A DNA stretch of 52,367 bases from Magnetospirillum fulvum MGU-K5 (lineage in GTDB: Bacteria > Pseudomonadota > Alphaproteobacteria > Rhodospirillales > Magnetospirillaceae): contig NZ_AQPH01000019.1 of NCBI RefSeq assembly GCF_000442515.1, positions 1 to 52,367 on the forward strand, read 5' to 3'. Positions 23,800-33,134 of this stretch are shown here, piece after piece (positions within the stretch are counted from its first letter, which is position 1; every line of letters begins with the position of its first letter). The translations under genes and the position numbers were made by a program. The notes under the pieces are model-generated. The model searched no databases and was not told the origin of the DNA. It saw only the letters and a list, made by a program, of their open reading frames with translations.

Positions 23800-24539
23800 G
23801 CGGCGGCGAGACCCGCACCGTCGTCGTGACCGGGGCGAGCCGGGGGATTGGCCATGTCATCGCCCGGCGCTTCCTGTCCGAAGGCTGGCGGGTCATCACC
23901 TGCGCCCGTGTCGATGTGCCCGAGGCCTGCCAGATCGACCGCAACTGGCTGTGTCACATCGCCGCCGATCTGGGCGACCCCGCCGGGGCCGAGGCGTTCA
24001 TCGCCAAGGCCAATGCGGTGTTGGGCTCGGCCCCGCTCCATGCCCTGGTCAACAATGCCGGTGTCAGCCCCAAGACGCCCTATAAAGAGCGTCTTGGGGT
24101 GCTGAACGGCTCGATCGACGGCTGGAAGGATGTTTTCGAGCTGAATTTCTTCGCGCCGTTGCGGCTGGCGCGCGGCTTTGCCAGCGCGTTGCACCGGGGC
24201 AAGGGGGCGATCGTCAATATCACCTCGATCGCCGGGCATTATGTCCATCCCTTCGCTGGATCGGCCTATTCGACCTCGAAGGCGGCGTTGTCCGGCCTCA
24301 CCCGCGAAATGGCCGCCGAGATGGCCCAGTTGGGGGTCCGGGTCAATGCCGTCGCCCCCGGCGAGATTCGCACCGAGATGATTTCCGCCGAGTACGAGGC
24401 GCTGGTGCCGCGTATCCCGCTGGAACGGATGGGAACCACCGCCGACGTCGCCGGGACGGTCTTTCAATTGTGCGGGCCTGACTTCGCTTATGTCACCGGC
24501 ACCGAGGTCTTCGTCACCGGCGGCCAGCACCTGTATTAA
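23796..24539 (+). CDS. SDR-family NAD(P)-dependent oxidoreductase
   Basis: This 247-aa Rossmann-fold enzyme has the cofactor motif TGASRGIGH (residues 12-20), NNAG at 86-89, and the catalytic triad Ser144, Tyr158 and Lys162 (YSTSK). Length is typical of classical SDRs. The ATG overlaps the sppA stop by 4 bases, so the pair is translationally coupled. The substrate is not evident. Arg39 after the second strand suggests NADP preference, which is only a guess. Confidence 0.9.
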   Translation: MSGGETRTVVVTGASRGIGHVIARRFLSEGWRVITCARVDVPEACQIDRNWLCHIAADLGDPAGAEAFIAKANAVLGSAPLHALVNNAGVSPKTPYKERLGVLNGSIDGWKDVFELNFFAPLRLARGFASALHRGKGAIVNITSIAGHYVHPFAGSAYSTSKAALSGLTREMAAEMAQLGVRVNAVAPGEIRTEMISAEYEALVPRIPLERMGTTADVAGTVFQLCGPDFAYVTGTEVFVTGGQHLY

Positions 24540-24551
24540 GGGCCGCCCGCT

Positions 24552-24959
24552 TTATCCCTCGGCGAAGGGGTGGCCGACGACATAGGGGCGATAGGCCAGA
24601 TCCTTGCCGATGATGTGGCGCATCGCCCATTTGGTCAGGATGTCGATGATCTCGGTTCGGGTCGTGGTGGTGTTGCCGCTGCGGCGGCGAAGCGTCTGGA
24701 TATCGTCCAGAAGCTGGCGGTGTTCGGCCTGATGCTCGGCGAAATCGGGATAGTTACAGGCCAGCATCAGCCGTTCCTCGGTCTCGAAATGGAACTGGGC
24801 GTAATCGATCAGGTCGTTCAGCCCTTGCTCGATCATCGCCTGGGTCCCGGTTTCGAGCGACAAGCCCAGCCGGTTCAGCATGTCGATCATCGTCCGGTGT
24901 TGCAGGTCCATCAGCGGCACGCCGACGCTGAGGGTTTCGATCCATTGGGGAAGGGGCAT
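24552..24959 (-). CDS. Bacteriohemerythrin
   Basis: This 135-aa four-helix protein binds oxygen at a di-iron site. The ligand pattern is present: His in LMDLQHRTMIDML, His and Glu in FHFETEERLM, His pair in FAEHQAEHR, and His...Asp in MRHIIGKDLAY. The start at MPLPQWIE matches the family's usual opening. An upstream in-frame ATG would add 13 unlike residues. It lies 160 bp downstream of a c-di-GMP phosphodiesterase gene on the same strand, so oxygen sensing or buffering next to c-di-GMP control is possible. Confidence 0.88.
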   Translation of the reverse strand: MPLPQWIETLSVGVPLMDLQHRTMIDMLNRLGLSLETGTQAMIEQGLNDLIDYAQFHFETEERLMLACNYPDFAEHQAEHRQLLDDIQTLRRRSGNTTTTRTEIIDILTKWAMRHIIGKDLAYRPYVVGHPFAEG

Positions 24960-25119
24960 CGCCGCGGCTCCGCTCTGGTCTGCGGTCCAGCATACCATGC
25001 CGGACGCGAGGTCGGTCCTGCTTTTGCGGTCAAGAGTGGTGGTCGGGCGACCATCACCGGGCGATCAGGATGCCCCCGGCCGAAGCGGGGGTCTGTGGCT
25101 GCGGCCACAAAGGGGGAGC

Positions 25120-27648
25120 CTAGCTCGGCGTGCCGAGCTTGCGCGCCGGGGTGCCCAGCCGGTGTTTCCGCTCCAGCAGATCGCGCATCGCCTCGGCGGG
25201 GAGCGGGCGGCTGAAGATATAGCCCTGGATCTGGTCGCAGCCGAGATCGCGCAGGAAGTCGAGGTCTTCCTGCCGCTCGACCCCTTCGGCCACCACGGTC
25301 AGCTTCAACGCCTTGGCCATCGCGATGATGGCATCGACGATGGCGGCATCGTTGGGATCGGCGGCGACGTCCATCACGAACGAGCGGTCGATTTTCAGCT
25401 TTTGAATCGGGAAACGCTTCAGCACCGACAGCGAGGAATAGCCGGTGCCGAAATCGTCGATGGCGCAGCCGATGCCCATTTCCTTCAGGCGCTGGACCAC
25501 CGCAATCGCATTGTCGGCATCGCGCATCGCCGAGGTCTCGGTCAGTTCGAGTTCGAGCCAGCGGCTTTCCAGCCCGGTTGCGGCCAGCACCCGCTCGCAC
25601 GCACCGATCAGGCGGCGGGCATATTGGAACTGGCGGCCCGACACATTGACCGCGACCGGCACCGCCGGTAGCCCGGCCAACTGCCAGTCCCGCGTCTGGC
25701 GGGTACAGGTGTCGAGCATGAACTCGCAGATGACGTCGATCAGGCCGGATTCCTCGGCGACCGGGATGAAATCGGCGGGCGAGACCGGCCCTAATTCGGG
25801 GCTGGTCCAGCGCACCAGCGCCTCCATCCCGACGATATCGCCGCTGATCAGATCGACCTGGGGCTGGTAATGGGCCGACAACTCGCCGTGATCGACGGCA
25901 CGGCGCAGCCGGTTTTGCATCGACAGGGTTTTGCTGGCCCGCGTGCTCAGTTCCTTGGTGAACATCTGGAAGCTGGCGGTGCCCTGACCCTTGGCCCGTT
26001 GCAGGGCGGCGTCGGCATTCTTGATCAGGGTTTCGGCGTCTTCGCCGTCGCGGGGGAACAGGGCGACGCCGGTCGCGGCCGAGACGTCGAAATCCTGACC
26101 GGCGACCGAGACGGTGGTTTGGGCCTGGGTGTGGAGACGGTCGAGCGCGTCTTCGAGAATCCGGCGATTGTCATAGCCGGTCAGCAGCAACAGGAAGTGA
26201 TCGCCCGACACCCGGGCCATGATGTCATTGGGGCCGATCGAGGCGCGGATCAGATCGGCCACCCCCATCAGCACCTGATCGCCGACATCATGCCCCATCG
26301 TCGCATTGATGACGCCCAGCCGGTCCAGTCCCAAACTGACGATCCCCAGCAGCGAGGATTGCCGCCTGGCCTCGTCGCGGGCGGTCTCGAACCGCTCCAG
26401 GAAGGCGGTGCGATTGGGCAGCCGGGTCAGTGGATCGTGATAGGCCAGGAACGACAGGCGCTGTTCGGCCAGCTTGCGGTCGGTGACGTCGATGATGACG
26501 CCGTCCCAGACGATTTCGCCACCCTCGCGCCGGGTGGGGCGGGATTGGCCGCGCAGCCAGTGGCGGCGGCCATTGGGGCCGGGCACCGAGATTTCCTCGT
26601 CAAACGGCTCCATCGCCCGGGCAGAGCGGCCCAGCCCGGTCATGAAGGCAAGACGTTCGTCGTCCGGCAACATGTCGAGAAAGCGGTCGGGCGTGGCGAT
26701 CAATTCCTCGGGGCCGATGCCGAACACGGCGCGGCAGCCTTCGCTGACATAGGAAAATTCCAGCCGTCCGTCCGGCCACAACACCCGCTGAAACACGATG
26801 CCCGGCATGTTGGCGGCGATCGCGCGCAGCCGCTGTTCGGTCTCGCGCAGGGCGGCTTCGGTCTGGCGGCGGCGGGTGACATCGCGGCCGATGCCGACGA
26901 ACAGGCGCTGGCCGTCAAGCCGGACTTCGCTGGTCGACAATTCAAGAGCGAAGGTGGTGCCGTCCTGATGCAGGCCGGTCAGATCGCGCGGTCCGCCGCC
27001 GACGATACTGGCGGGCGAAGTGTCGGCGGAATCGAGCAATTGGGGGTGGCGGAGCGCCGGGACCAGCAGGGCCGCCAGCGGCTGGCCGACCAGCGATTCG
27101 TCGTCACGGCCGAACAATCGCCGGGCGGCGGCGTTGGCGGAATCGATCCGCCCCTGGGTGTCGAGGATCAGGATCGAATCCTCGGCATGGTCCATCAGCA
27201 TGTCGAGGCGCAGATCGGCGCGCCGTTCGTCGGTGACGTCGATCACGACGCCGATCCATTCAAGGGTGCCGTCGTCACAGCGATGGGGGATCGATTGTCC
27301 CCGCATCCAGCGCACTTCGCCCGAGGCGGTAATGGCGCGGTATTCCTCGCGGCACATCGTCACCGTCGTCGCCGAGCGGTGGATTTCGTTGATATGCGGG
27401 TCGCGGTCGGCCCAGTGGATGACGTGAAGGCAGCCCTTGGCATTGACGCCCATCGTCTGGGTCGAAAAGCCCAGGATCTCCCGCACTCCGTCGCTGAACC
27501 ACGGGTAATTGATCGTGCCGTCGGGCGACAGACGGCGGAGGAAGGCGATGCCGGGAAGACAGGCGATCAGCCCCTTCAGACGCCTCTCGGTCTCGTCCGC
27601 CGATTCAGACGCCGCTGGTGCTGTGCTGGCTTCGACTCTGTCGCTCAC
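25120..27648 (-). CDS. PAS-GGDEF-EAL protein, probable c-di-GMP phosphodiesterase
   Basis: This 842-aa cytoplasmic protein has three PAS domains (about 25-145, 150-265, 270-395), a GGDEF domain (about 405-565) and an EAL domain (about 575-835). The GGDEF active site reads SGDHF, which should abolish cyclase activity. The EAL domain keeps MEALVRW, ELTETSAM, DDFGTGYSSL and the EGVE loop, so hydrolysis of c-di-GMP is expected. No membrane helix is seen. The start is GTG with AAGGA upstream. A PAS-bound ligand is unknown. It is divergent from terC. Confidence 0.92.
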   Translation of the reverse strand: MSDRVEASTAPAASESADETERRLKGLIACLPGIAFLRRLSPDGTINYPWFSDGVREILGFSTQTMGVNAKGCLHVIHWADRDPHINEIHRSATTVTMCREEYRAITASGEVRWMRGQSIPHRCDDGTLEWIGVVIDVTDERRADLRLDMLMDHAEDSILILDTQGRIDSANAAARRLFGRDDESLVGQPLAALLVPALRHPQLLDSADTSPASIVGGGPRDLTGLHQDGTTFALELSTSEVRLDGQRLFVGIGRDVTRRRQTEAALRETEQRLRAIAANMPGIVFQRVLWPDGRLEFSYVSEGCRAVFGIGPEELIATPDRFLDMLPDDERLAFMTGLGRSARAMEPFDEEISVPGPNGRRHWLRGQSRPTRREGGEIVWDGVIIDVTDRKLAEQRLSFLAYHDPLTRLPNRTAFLERFETARDEARRQSSLLGIVSLGLDRLGVINATMGHDVGDQVLMGVADLIRASIGPNDIMARVSGDHFLLLLTGYDNRRILEDALDRLHTQAQTTVSVAGQDFDVSAATGVALFPRDGEDAETLIKNADAALQRAKGQGTASFQMFTKELSTRASKTLSMQNRLRRAVDHGELSAHYQPQVDLISGDIVGMEALVRWTSPELGPVSPADFIPVAEESGLIDVICEFMLDTCTRQTRDWQLAGLPAVPVAVNVSGRQFQYARRLIGACERVLAATGLESRWLELELTETSAMRDADNAIAVVQRLKEMGIGCAIDDFGTGYSSLSVLKRFPIQKLKIDRSFVMDVAADPNDAAIVDAIIAMAKALKLTVVAEGVERQEDLDFLRDLGCDQIQGYIFSRPLPAEAMRDLLERKHRLGTPARKLGTPS

Positions 27649-27705
27649 CCTGGTTCCTTATTGCCGAATCGGGCCGCGAATGACCGACCGTCCTGGAGTG
27701 GTAAT

Positions 27706-27748
27706 GGTATCGGTGTGTCGAGCGGCAGGCAACCGATACCCATCGGTT
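27706..27748. promoter_or_regulatory. Three-part inverted repeat with two alternative pairings
   Basis: GGTATCGGT (27706-27714) pairs perfectly with ACCGATACC (27732-27740). AACCGAT (27731-27737), part of that same arm, also pairs perfectly with ATCGGTT (27742-27748). The two hairpins exclude each other. The element lies 103 bp before terC and 58 bp before the divergent phosphodiesterase gene. It could be an RNA switch or a three-half-site operator. The rest of 27649-27850 holds promoters only by inference. Confidence 0.5.
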
Positions 27749-27850
27749 GGTGCGAGACGACTCGGTTTTCCTCTATTTATCACGAGGTGGAAAGAGGTCA
27801 ATTTTCCCTTACAATCGCCCCCATAATCGTCGTGAAAAGGACCCGTTTCC

Positions 27851-28627
27851 ATGGAGTGGCTAACCAACCCCGAAATCTGGCTGAGTCTGGCCACCCTGTC
27901 CTTGCTCGAGATTGTGCTCGGCATCGACAATCTGGTCTATCTCTCCATCCTCTCGAACCGTTTGCCCGTGCATCTCCGCCCGCTGGGCCGACGGCTTGGG
28001 CTGGGCTTCGCCGTGCTGACCCGGATCGCGCTGCTCGGCTCGCTGACCTGGATCGCCGGGTTGGTCGAGCCGGTCTTTTCGGTGTGGGGGCATCCGGTCA
28101 GCTGGCGCGATATCATCCTGATCGGCGGCGGCGTCTTCCTGGTCGCCAAGGCCACCCATGAAATTCATGGCAGCCTGGAAGGCGAGGATGACGAGAGCGA
28201 CCGCGCTTCTCCCGAGGCGAGTTCGGTGGCTGCGGTTGCCGTTCCTGCCACCGCCGGTCTGCTCTCGGTCACCGCGCAGATCGCGGTGCTCGATATCGTC
28301 TTTTCGCTGGATTCGGTGATTACCGCCGTCGGCATGGCCAGCCACATCGAGGTGATGGTGGCGGCGGTGCTGCTGGCCGCCCTGGTGATGGTGGTCGCCT
28401 CCGGCCCGATGTCGCGGCTGATCGAACGCCACCCCACCATCAAGATGCTGGCTCTGGCTTTCCTGCTGTTGATCGGGGTGGCCCTGGTCGCCGACGGAAC
28501 CGGGTTCCATATTCCCAAAGGGTATCTGTACTTCGCGATGGCGTTCTCGCTGGGGATCGAAGTGCTGAACCTGATGGTGCGCAACGGGCGGCGTAAGCCG
28601 GTCCGTCTGCGGACGCCGCTGCGGTAG
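27851..28627 (+). CDS. TerC-family membrane protein
   Basis: This 258-aa protein has about seven membrane helices and the family motifs [15 protein letters not shown] near the N-terminus and [20 protein letters not shown] in the middle, each placing an Asp in a membrane helix. A charged, acidic cytoplasmic loop ([12 protein letters not shown]) lies between. Studied relatives export Mn2+ or load it into exported enzymes; tellurite resistance is the historical name. Start: AAAAGGAC before the ATG. No tellurite genes are nearby. Confidence 0.88.
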   Translation: MEWLTNPEIWLSLATLSLLEIVLGIDNLVYLSILSNRLPVHLRPLGRRLGLGFAVLTRIALLGSLTWIAGLVEPVFSVWGHPVSWRDIILIGGGVFLVAKATHEIHGSLEGEDDESDRASPEASSVAAVAVPATAGLLSVTAQIAVLDIVFSLDSVITAVGMASHIEVMVAAVLLAALVMVVASGPMSRLIERHPTIKMLALAFLLLIGVALVADGTGFHIPKGYLYFAMAFSLGIEVLNLMVRNGRRKPVRLRTPLR

Positions 28628-28749
28628 GAGCTTCGCGCCGGGTCGAAGCGTGCGTTGAGCCGGGTGAGGCGCTGTGCTATCGCTCGGGTTCGCCATGGAT
28701 GAGGCCCGGCGGTACGGTCCGTGGGGCAAACGGGAAACTGGAGAGAGAG

Positions 28750-29079
28750 ATGGCTTACGTCGTCACCGAAAACTGCATCAAGTGCAAATACCAGGATTGC
28801 GTCGAGGTCTGCCCGGTCGATTGTTTTTACGAGGGGGAGAACTTCCTGGTGATCAACCCTGACGAATGCATCGAATGCGGCGTTTGCGAACCGGAATGCC
28901 CGGCCGAAGCCATCGTGCCTGATTCCGAGCCCGGTGCGGCCGAATGGGTCGAAATCGCCCGTCAGTATGCCGGGCAGTGGCCCAACATCACCCGCAAGGG
29001 TGAGGTCCCCGCCGATGCGGCCGACTGGAAGGGCAAGCCGGGCAAGAAGGGCCTGTTGTCGTCCAAGCCCGCCCGTTAA
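28750..29079 (+). CDS. fdxA: Seven-iron ferredoxin [3Fe-4S][4Fe-4S]
   Basis: This 109-aa electron carrier has the FdxA pattern. Cys9, Cys17 and Cys50 are the expected 3Fe-4S ligands. Cys21, Cys40, Cys43 and Cys46 bind the 4Fe-4S cluster. Cys12 and Cys25 are the extra cysteines also found in Azotobacter ferredoxin I. The C-terminal half ([20 protein letters not shown]) is typical of the family. GAGAGAGA precedes the ATG. An upstream in-frame ATG at 28699 is not supported. A weak dyad follows terC at 28630-28649. Confidence 0.95.
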   Translation: MAYVVTENCIKCKYQDCVEVCPVDCFYEGENFLVINPDECIECGVCEPECPAEAIVPDSEPGAAEWVEIARQYAGQWPNITRKGEVPADAADWKGKPGKKGLLSSKPAR

Positions 29080-29086
29080 CACCATT

Positions 29087-29135
29087 GCGGTGGCCCTGGG
29101 GAATCGGGGGGTCGATCTCCCCAGGGCCCGACCGC
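29087..29135. terminator. Strong hairpin between fdxA and rnr
   Basis: An 11-bp perfect stem (29092-29102 with 29118-29128) is extended by GCGGT/ACCGC (29087-29091 with 29131-29135). It lies 8 bp after fdxA. There is no T-run, so it may stabilise the fdxA mRNA or act with Rho. Confidence 0.55.
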
Positions 29136-29181
29136 GAGCGGATGATTGCCCCGGCGGCCTCTGGCGGGATACGCTGCCGCG

Positions 29182-31452
29182 ATGAGCAAGACGCCCCCCA
29201 AAGCACCGAAATCGGTTAAGCCGCCCAAACCGCCCAAGGCCTCGCGCCCCGCGGCCCGGCCCGCGCCCCTTCCGTCGAAACAAGAGATCCTGGATTTCAT
29301 CCGCGCCCAGCCCGGCCGGGTGGGCAAGCGCGAATTGGCGCGTGCCTTCCGTCTGCGTGGTGACGACCGGATCGATCTGAAGGCGATCCTGCGCCAATTG
29401 GAAGGCGAGGGCGCGGTGCGGCGTGACCAGCCTCGCCGCTTCTCCAACCCCGGAACCCTGCCCGAAACCGGGGTGGTCGAGGTGATCGGCACCGATTCCG
29501 ACGGCGAATTGCTGGCCCGGCCGGTGGTGTGGGAGCAAGAGGGACGGCCGCCCCGGATTTTCCTGGCTCCCTTCCGCCCCGGTCAGCCCGCGGTCGGGAT
29601 CGGCGACAAGGTGCTGTGCCGCCTGCGCCGGATGCGGGACGATACCTTTGAAGGCCGTCCGATCAAGATCGTCGGCGAAGCCCGCGCCCGCGTGCTGGGG
29701 GTGTTCGAGCCGCTGCCCGATGGGTCGGGTCGAATCCGCCCGACCAGTCGGCGCGAGAAAGCCGATTACATGGTGCCCAAGGGCGAAAGCGGCGGGGCCG
29801 AAACCGGCGAACTGGTGCTGGCCGACATCTTGCCGGGGCGGCTGTACGGCCTGCGTCAGGCGGTGGTGAAGGAACGGCTGGGGCCGCTGGGCGGGCCGCG
29901 CTCGATCAGTCTGGTGGCGATCCACACCAACGACATTCCGTTCGATTTCCCCCGCGAGGCGCTGGCCCAGGCCGCCGCCGCCGGTCCGGCTCCGCTGGGA
30001 GCGCGGACCGATCTGCGCGCCGTGCCGCTGATTACCATCGACGGCGAGGACGCCCGCGATTTCGATGACGCAGTGTGGGCCGAGGCCGATACCGATCCGG
30101 GCAATCCCGGCGGCTGGCATTGCCTGGTCGCGATCGCCGACGTCTCGTGGTACGTCCGCCCCGGCGATGCGCTCGACCGCGAGGCGTTCAAACGCGGCAA
30201 TTCGGTCTATTTCCCCGACCGGGTGGTGCCGATGCTGCCCGAGGATTTGTCAAACGGCTGGTGTTCGCTGAAGCCGGCCGAGGAACGCCCCTGTCTTGCC
30301 GTCGAGTTCTGGATCGACCAGAACGGCCACAAGCGCCGTCACCGCTTCCTGCGCGGGCTGATGCGCTCGGCGGCCCGGCTGACCTATGCCCGGGTCCAGG
30401 CCGCCCGCGACGGCCAGCCCGACGACGAGACCGCCCCGCTGGTCGCGCCGGTGATCGCTCCGCTGTATGGCGCGTGGGAGGCGCTGGGCCGGGCGCGCAA
30501 GCAACGCGGCGTGCTTGAACTCGATCTGCCCGAGCGCAAGGTGGTGATGAACGAGGAGGGACAGGTCGCCGGGGTGGTCGAGCGCGAACGCTTCGACAGC
30601 CATCGCCTGATCGAGGATTTCATGATCGCCGCCAACGTCTGCTCGGCCGAGACGTTGGAGAAGCAGGGCCAGCCCTGCATGTACCGGGTTCACGATCAGC
30701 CTTCGGCGGAAAAGCTCGATGGCCTGCGGGAGGTGTTGCGCGGTCTCGACCTCAAACTGGCCAAGGGGCAGGTGCTGAAGCCCGAGCATTTCAACCGCAT
30801 CCTGGCGGCGGTGGCGGGAACGCCCCATGCCTCGCTGGTCAACGAAGTGATCCTCCGCTCGCAGGCGCAGGCCGCTTATTCGCCTGAAAACCTTGGGCAT
30901 TTCGGGTTGGGCCTTGCCCGCTACGCCCACTTCACCTCGCCGATCCGCCGCTATGCCGATCTGCTGGTCCATCGGGCTCTGGTCGCCGGTTTGGGGCTGG
31001 GCGAGGGCGGGCTGCCTGCGGATGCGGTTGGGCAGTACGAGGAATGGGGGCAACATATTTCGGCCACGGAACGACGCGCCTCGACCGCCGAGCGCGAGGC
31101 GGTCGATCGCGCCGTCACCTTGTTCCTGGCCGACCGGGTCGGGGACGAATTCATCGGCCGGGTGTCGGGGGTGACCCGCTTTGGGCTGTTCGTAACGCTG
31201 GATGGCAGCGGGGCCGACGGGCTGGTGCCGATCTCCAGCCTGCCCGACGATTACTACGATCACGACGAGGCGCGGCATTGCCTGATCGGACGGCGCAGCC
31301 GCAAGAGCTTTCAGCTTGGCCAATTGATCGAGGTGTCGTTGCGGGAAGCCAACGTGCTGACCGGCTCGATGGTGTTCGGACTGGCCGGGCAGGGGCCGGG
31401 GCGGGCACCGCGTCGCCCCTCGTCCGCGCCGCCGCGTCGCCGGGGCCGCTGA
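29182..31452 (+). CDS. rnr: Ribonuclease R
   Basis: This 756-aa 3'-5' exoribonuclease can degrade structured RNA. After a Lys/Pro-rich tail comes a winged-helix region (about 35-90: DFIRAQPGRVGKRELARAFR), cold-shock domains (about 100-250), the RNB catalytic domain (about 270-600) with the metal-binding DARDFDDAV motif, then an S1 domain (about 645-725, VGDEFIGRVSGVTRFGLFV) and a basic tail. The ATG at 29182 begins MSKTPPK. No strong ribosome-binding site is seen, and a start 36 bases upstream is possible. Confidence 0.95.
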   Translation: MSKTPPKAPKSVKPPKPPKASRPAARPAPLPSKQEILDFIRAQPGRVGKRELARAFRLRGDDRIDLKAILRQLEGEGAVRRDQPRRFSNPGTLPETGVVEVIGTDSDGELLARPVVWEQEGRPPRIFLAPFRPGQPAVGIGDKVLCRLRRMRDDTFEGRPIKIVGEARARVLGVFEPLPDGSGRIRPTSRREKADYMVPKGESGGAETGELVLADILPGRLYGLRQAVVKERLGPLGGPRSISLVAIHTNDIPFDFPREALAQAAAAGPAPLGARTDLRAVPLITIDGEDARDFDDAVWAEADTDPGNPGGWHCLVAIADVSWYVRPGDALDREAFKRGNSVYFPDRVVPMLPEDLSNGWCSLKPAEERPCLAVEFWIDQNGHKRRHRFLRGLMRSAARLTYARVQAARDGQPDDETAPLVAPVIAPLYGAWEALGRARKQRGVLELDLPERKVVMNEEGQVAGVVERERFDSHRLIEDFMIAANVCSAETLEKQGQPCMYRVHDQPSAEKLDGLREVLRGLDLKLAKGQVLKPEHFNRILAAVAGTPHASLVNEVILRSQAQAAYSPENLGHFGLGLARYAHFTSPIRRYADLLVHRALVAGLGLGEGGLPADAVGQYEEWGQHISATERRASTAEREAVDRAVTLFLADRVGDEFIGRVSGVTRFGLFVTLDGSGADGLVPISSLPDDYYDHDEARHCLIGRRSRKSFQLGQLIEVSLREANVLTGSMVFGLAGQGPGRAPRRPSSAPPRRRGR

Positions 31453-31495
31453 TCGCCCACGCGCCTCGGGGGGATGGAAGGAAGCAAAGATCACC

Positions 31496-33040
31496 GTGTC
31501 CGCGCTGCGCGCTTTCGCCGTGATGAGGAGATGGAGGGGGGGAGGCGCCGTGGCGCTTCTCGCCGTCATCGCGCTCCTGTCTTCCGCTCCCAAGGCGCAG
31601 GCCGCCTGGGACGTTGTCGAGGCGCAACGAACCGTCGCCTATGGGCTGGCCGCGATCGTCGAGCGGCAGCTTCAGCAGGTGCCCGCCTCGGCCGTCGCCC
31701 TTGATGCGATCCGGGGGCTGGCCGATATCGACCCCCAATTCGCCGTCGTTCTTCAAGGCGGTCGGGTGCGGTTGAGCAATGCCGACCGGGTCGTTGCCGA
31801 TTATCCCGCTCCCGCCGCCGACGATGTCGAATCCTGGGCCCGGCTGGTGATCAGCGCGGCGCTGGATGCGGGCGACTTGTCCCCCTTGGTGCGCGACGCC
31901 GATTCCGAACGGCTGTACCGGGCTGTCTTCGAAGGGGCCCTGGGCACTGCCGATCTGCATTCCCGTTATGCCGGAGCGGCCGAGGCGCGCGACAACCGGG
32001 CCAGCCGCAACGGGTTCGGCGGCATCGGGATCCGCTTCGAACTGATCGAGGGCGACGCGCGGATCGTCGATGTCGTCGAGGATACTCCGGCGGCGCGGGC
32101 CGGGTTGCAGGCCGATGACGTGATCGTCCTGATCGACGGCAAGCCGGTCCGTGGGCTGGAGCGGAACGAGATTTCCGCCCGCCTGCGCGGCGCGGTCGCC
32201 AGCGCCCTGATCGTGACCTTGCGCCGGGGCGGCAAGATGGTCGAAGCGAAAGTGCAACGGTCGCTGATCGTGCCCAAGACGGTGACCCAGACCCTGGACG
32301 GCGGGATCGCGATCTATCGGATCAGCAGCTTCAACCAGCGCACCGCCAGCACTCTCGAAACCAAGCTGCGCGAGACGCGCGACAGGATGGGGGCGCGGCT
32401 GAAAGGGGTGGTGCTCGATCTGCGCGGCAATCCGGGCGGGCTGCTTGATAAGGCGGTGGCGGTCGCCGATCTGTTCATCGCCGACGGAACGATCATTTCG
32501 ACCCAGGGCCGTAATCCCGCCGCCGATGCCGTGCTGACCGCCCGTCCCGGCGATCTGGCCGAGGATTTGCCGGTGGTGGTACTGATTGATGGGCGTTCGG
32601 CCTCGTCGGCTGAAATCCTGGCGTCGGCCTTGCAAGATTCCGGTCGCGCCGTGCTGATCGGGACCAATTCGTATGGAAAGGGCACGGTCCAGACCGTGAT
32701 TCGCCTGCCCAACGATGGCGAGATCACCCTGACCTGGTCGCGCTTTCATGCCCCCAGCGGCTATGCCCTGCATGGGCTGGGCGTGTTTCCCGCGCTGTGC
32801 ACCTCGCCCGCCCAGGCCGCGTCCGAACGCGGCGACCTCGGACGGGTCGCCCGCACCTTGGCGGTGTGGCGTCACGTCGGGTTGGACGACACCGCTCTGC
32901 GCGCCCGTCTGCGCGATCTCTGCCCCCCGGCGCGACGGACCGATGCCGCCGAGGATTTGTCCCTGGCTCTGCGCCTGCTGGCCGATCCCGCCGCCTTTAC
33001 CCGTGTCCTGGCGGCAGAGGCGGTGCGCGCGAAAGAGTGA
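31496..33040 (+). CDS. S41-family C-terminal processing peptidase with PDZ domain
   Basis: This 514-aa protease has a signal sequence (hydrophobic core AVALLAVIALL, cleavage near AQA at residues 34-36), so it acts in the periplasm. A PDZ domain (about 175-250; GFGGIGIRFE, DTPAARAGLQADDVIVLIDG) precedes the S41 core, with LDLRGNPGGLLDKAV, the nucleophile region GRSASSAEILASAL (serine near 370) and Lys395 in NSYGKGTVQ. The start at 31496 is GTG; an ATG at 31523 (MRRWRGG) also gives a good signal peptide. The C-terminal 90 residues have no known domain. Confidence 0.88.
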   Translation: MSALRAFAVMRRWRGGGAVALLAVIALLSSAPKAQAAWDVVEAQRTVAYGLAAIVERQLQQVPASAVALDAIRGLADIDPQFAVVLQGGRVRLSNADRVVADYPAPAADDVESWARLVISAALDAGDLSPLVRDADSERLYRAVFEGALGTADLHSRYAGAAEARDNRASRNGFGGIGIRFELIEGDARIVDVVEDTPAARAGLQADDVIVLIDGKPVRGLERNEISARLRGAVASALIVTLRRGGKMVEAKVQRSLIVPKTVTQTLDGGIAIYRISSFNQRTASTLETKLRETRDRMGARLKGVVLDLRGNPGGLLDKAVAVADLFIADGTIISTQGRNPAADAVLTARPGDLAEDLPVVVLIDGRSASSAEILASALQDSGRAVLIGTNSYGKGTVQTVIRLPNDGEITLTWSRFHAPSGYALHGLGVFPALCTSPAQAASERGDLGRVARTLAVWRHVGLDDTALRARLRDLCPPARRTDAAEDLSLALRLLADPAAFTRVLAAEAVRAKE

Positions 33041-33059
33041 TCACACGATAAAATGTGAT
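33040..33059. other. Inverted repeat ATCACA/TGTGAT
   Basis: Arms 33040-33045 and 33054-33059 flank an 8-base spacer, right at the end of the protease gene and 75 bp before the kinase gene. It may be an operator. It is the reverse of the usual CRP half-site orientation. Confidence 0.35.
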
Positions 33060-33134
33060 AGCCTGGAATACCCCTTATGGGTTGATTGACGGGTTGGTCG
33101 TCTAAGACGTCCTGGCTAAAGAGGAAGGCAGCGG

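Noticed and set aside
27649-27850. Canonical yybP-ykoY manganese riboswitch before terC
   Set aside because: The conserved GGGGAGUAG and matching 3' core are not visible. Only the alternative pairing is seen.
31474-31704. A small gene starting at 31474 before the S41 protease
   Set aside because: It has a good-looking ATG but its frame is the out-of-phase shadow of the protease signal peptide and PDZ-upstream region.
33040-33059. CRP/FNR-type site before the histidine kinase gene
   Set aside because: The arms are TCACA...TGTGA, the reverse order of a CRP site, with an 8-base spacer instead of 6.
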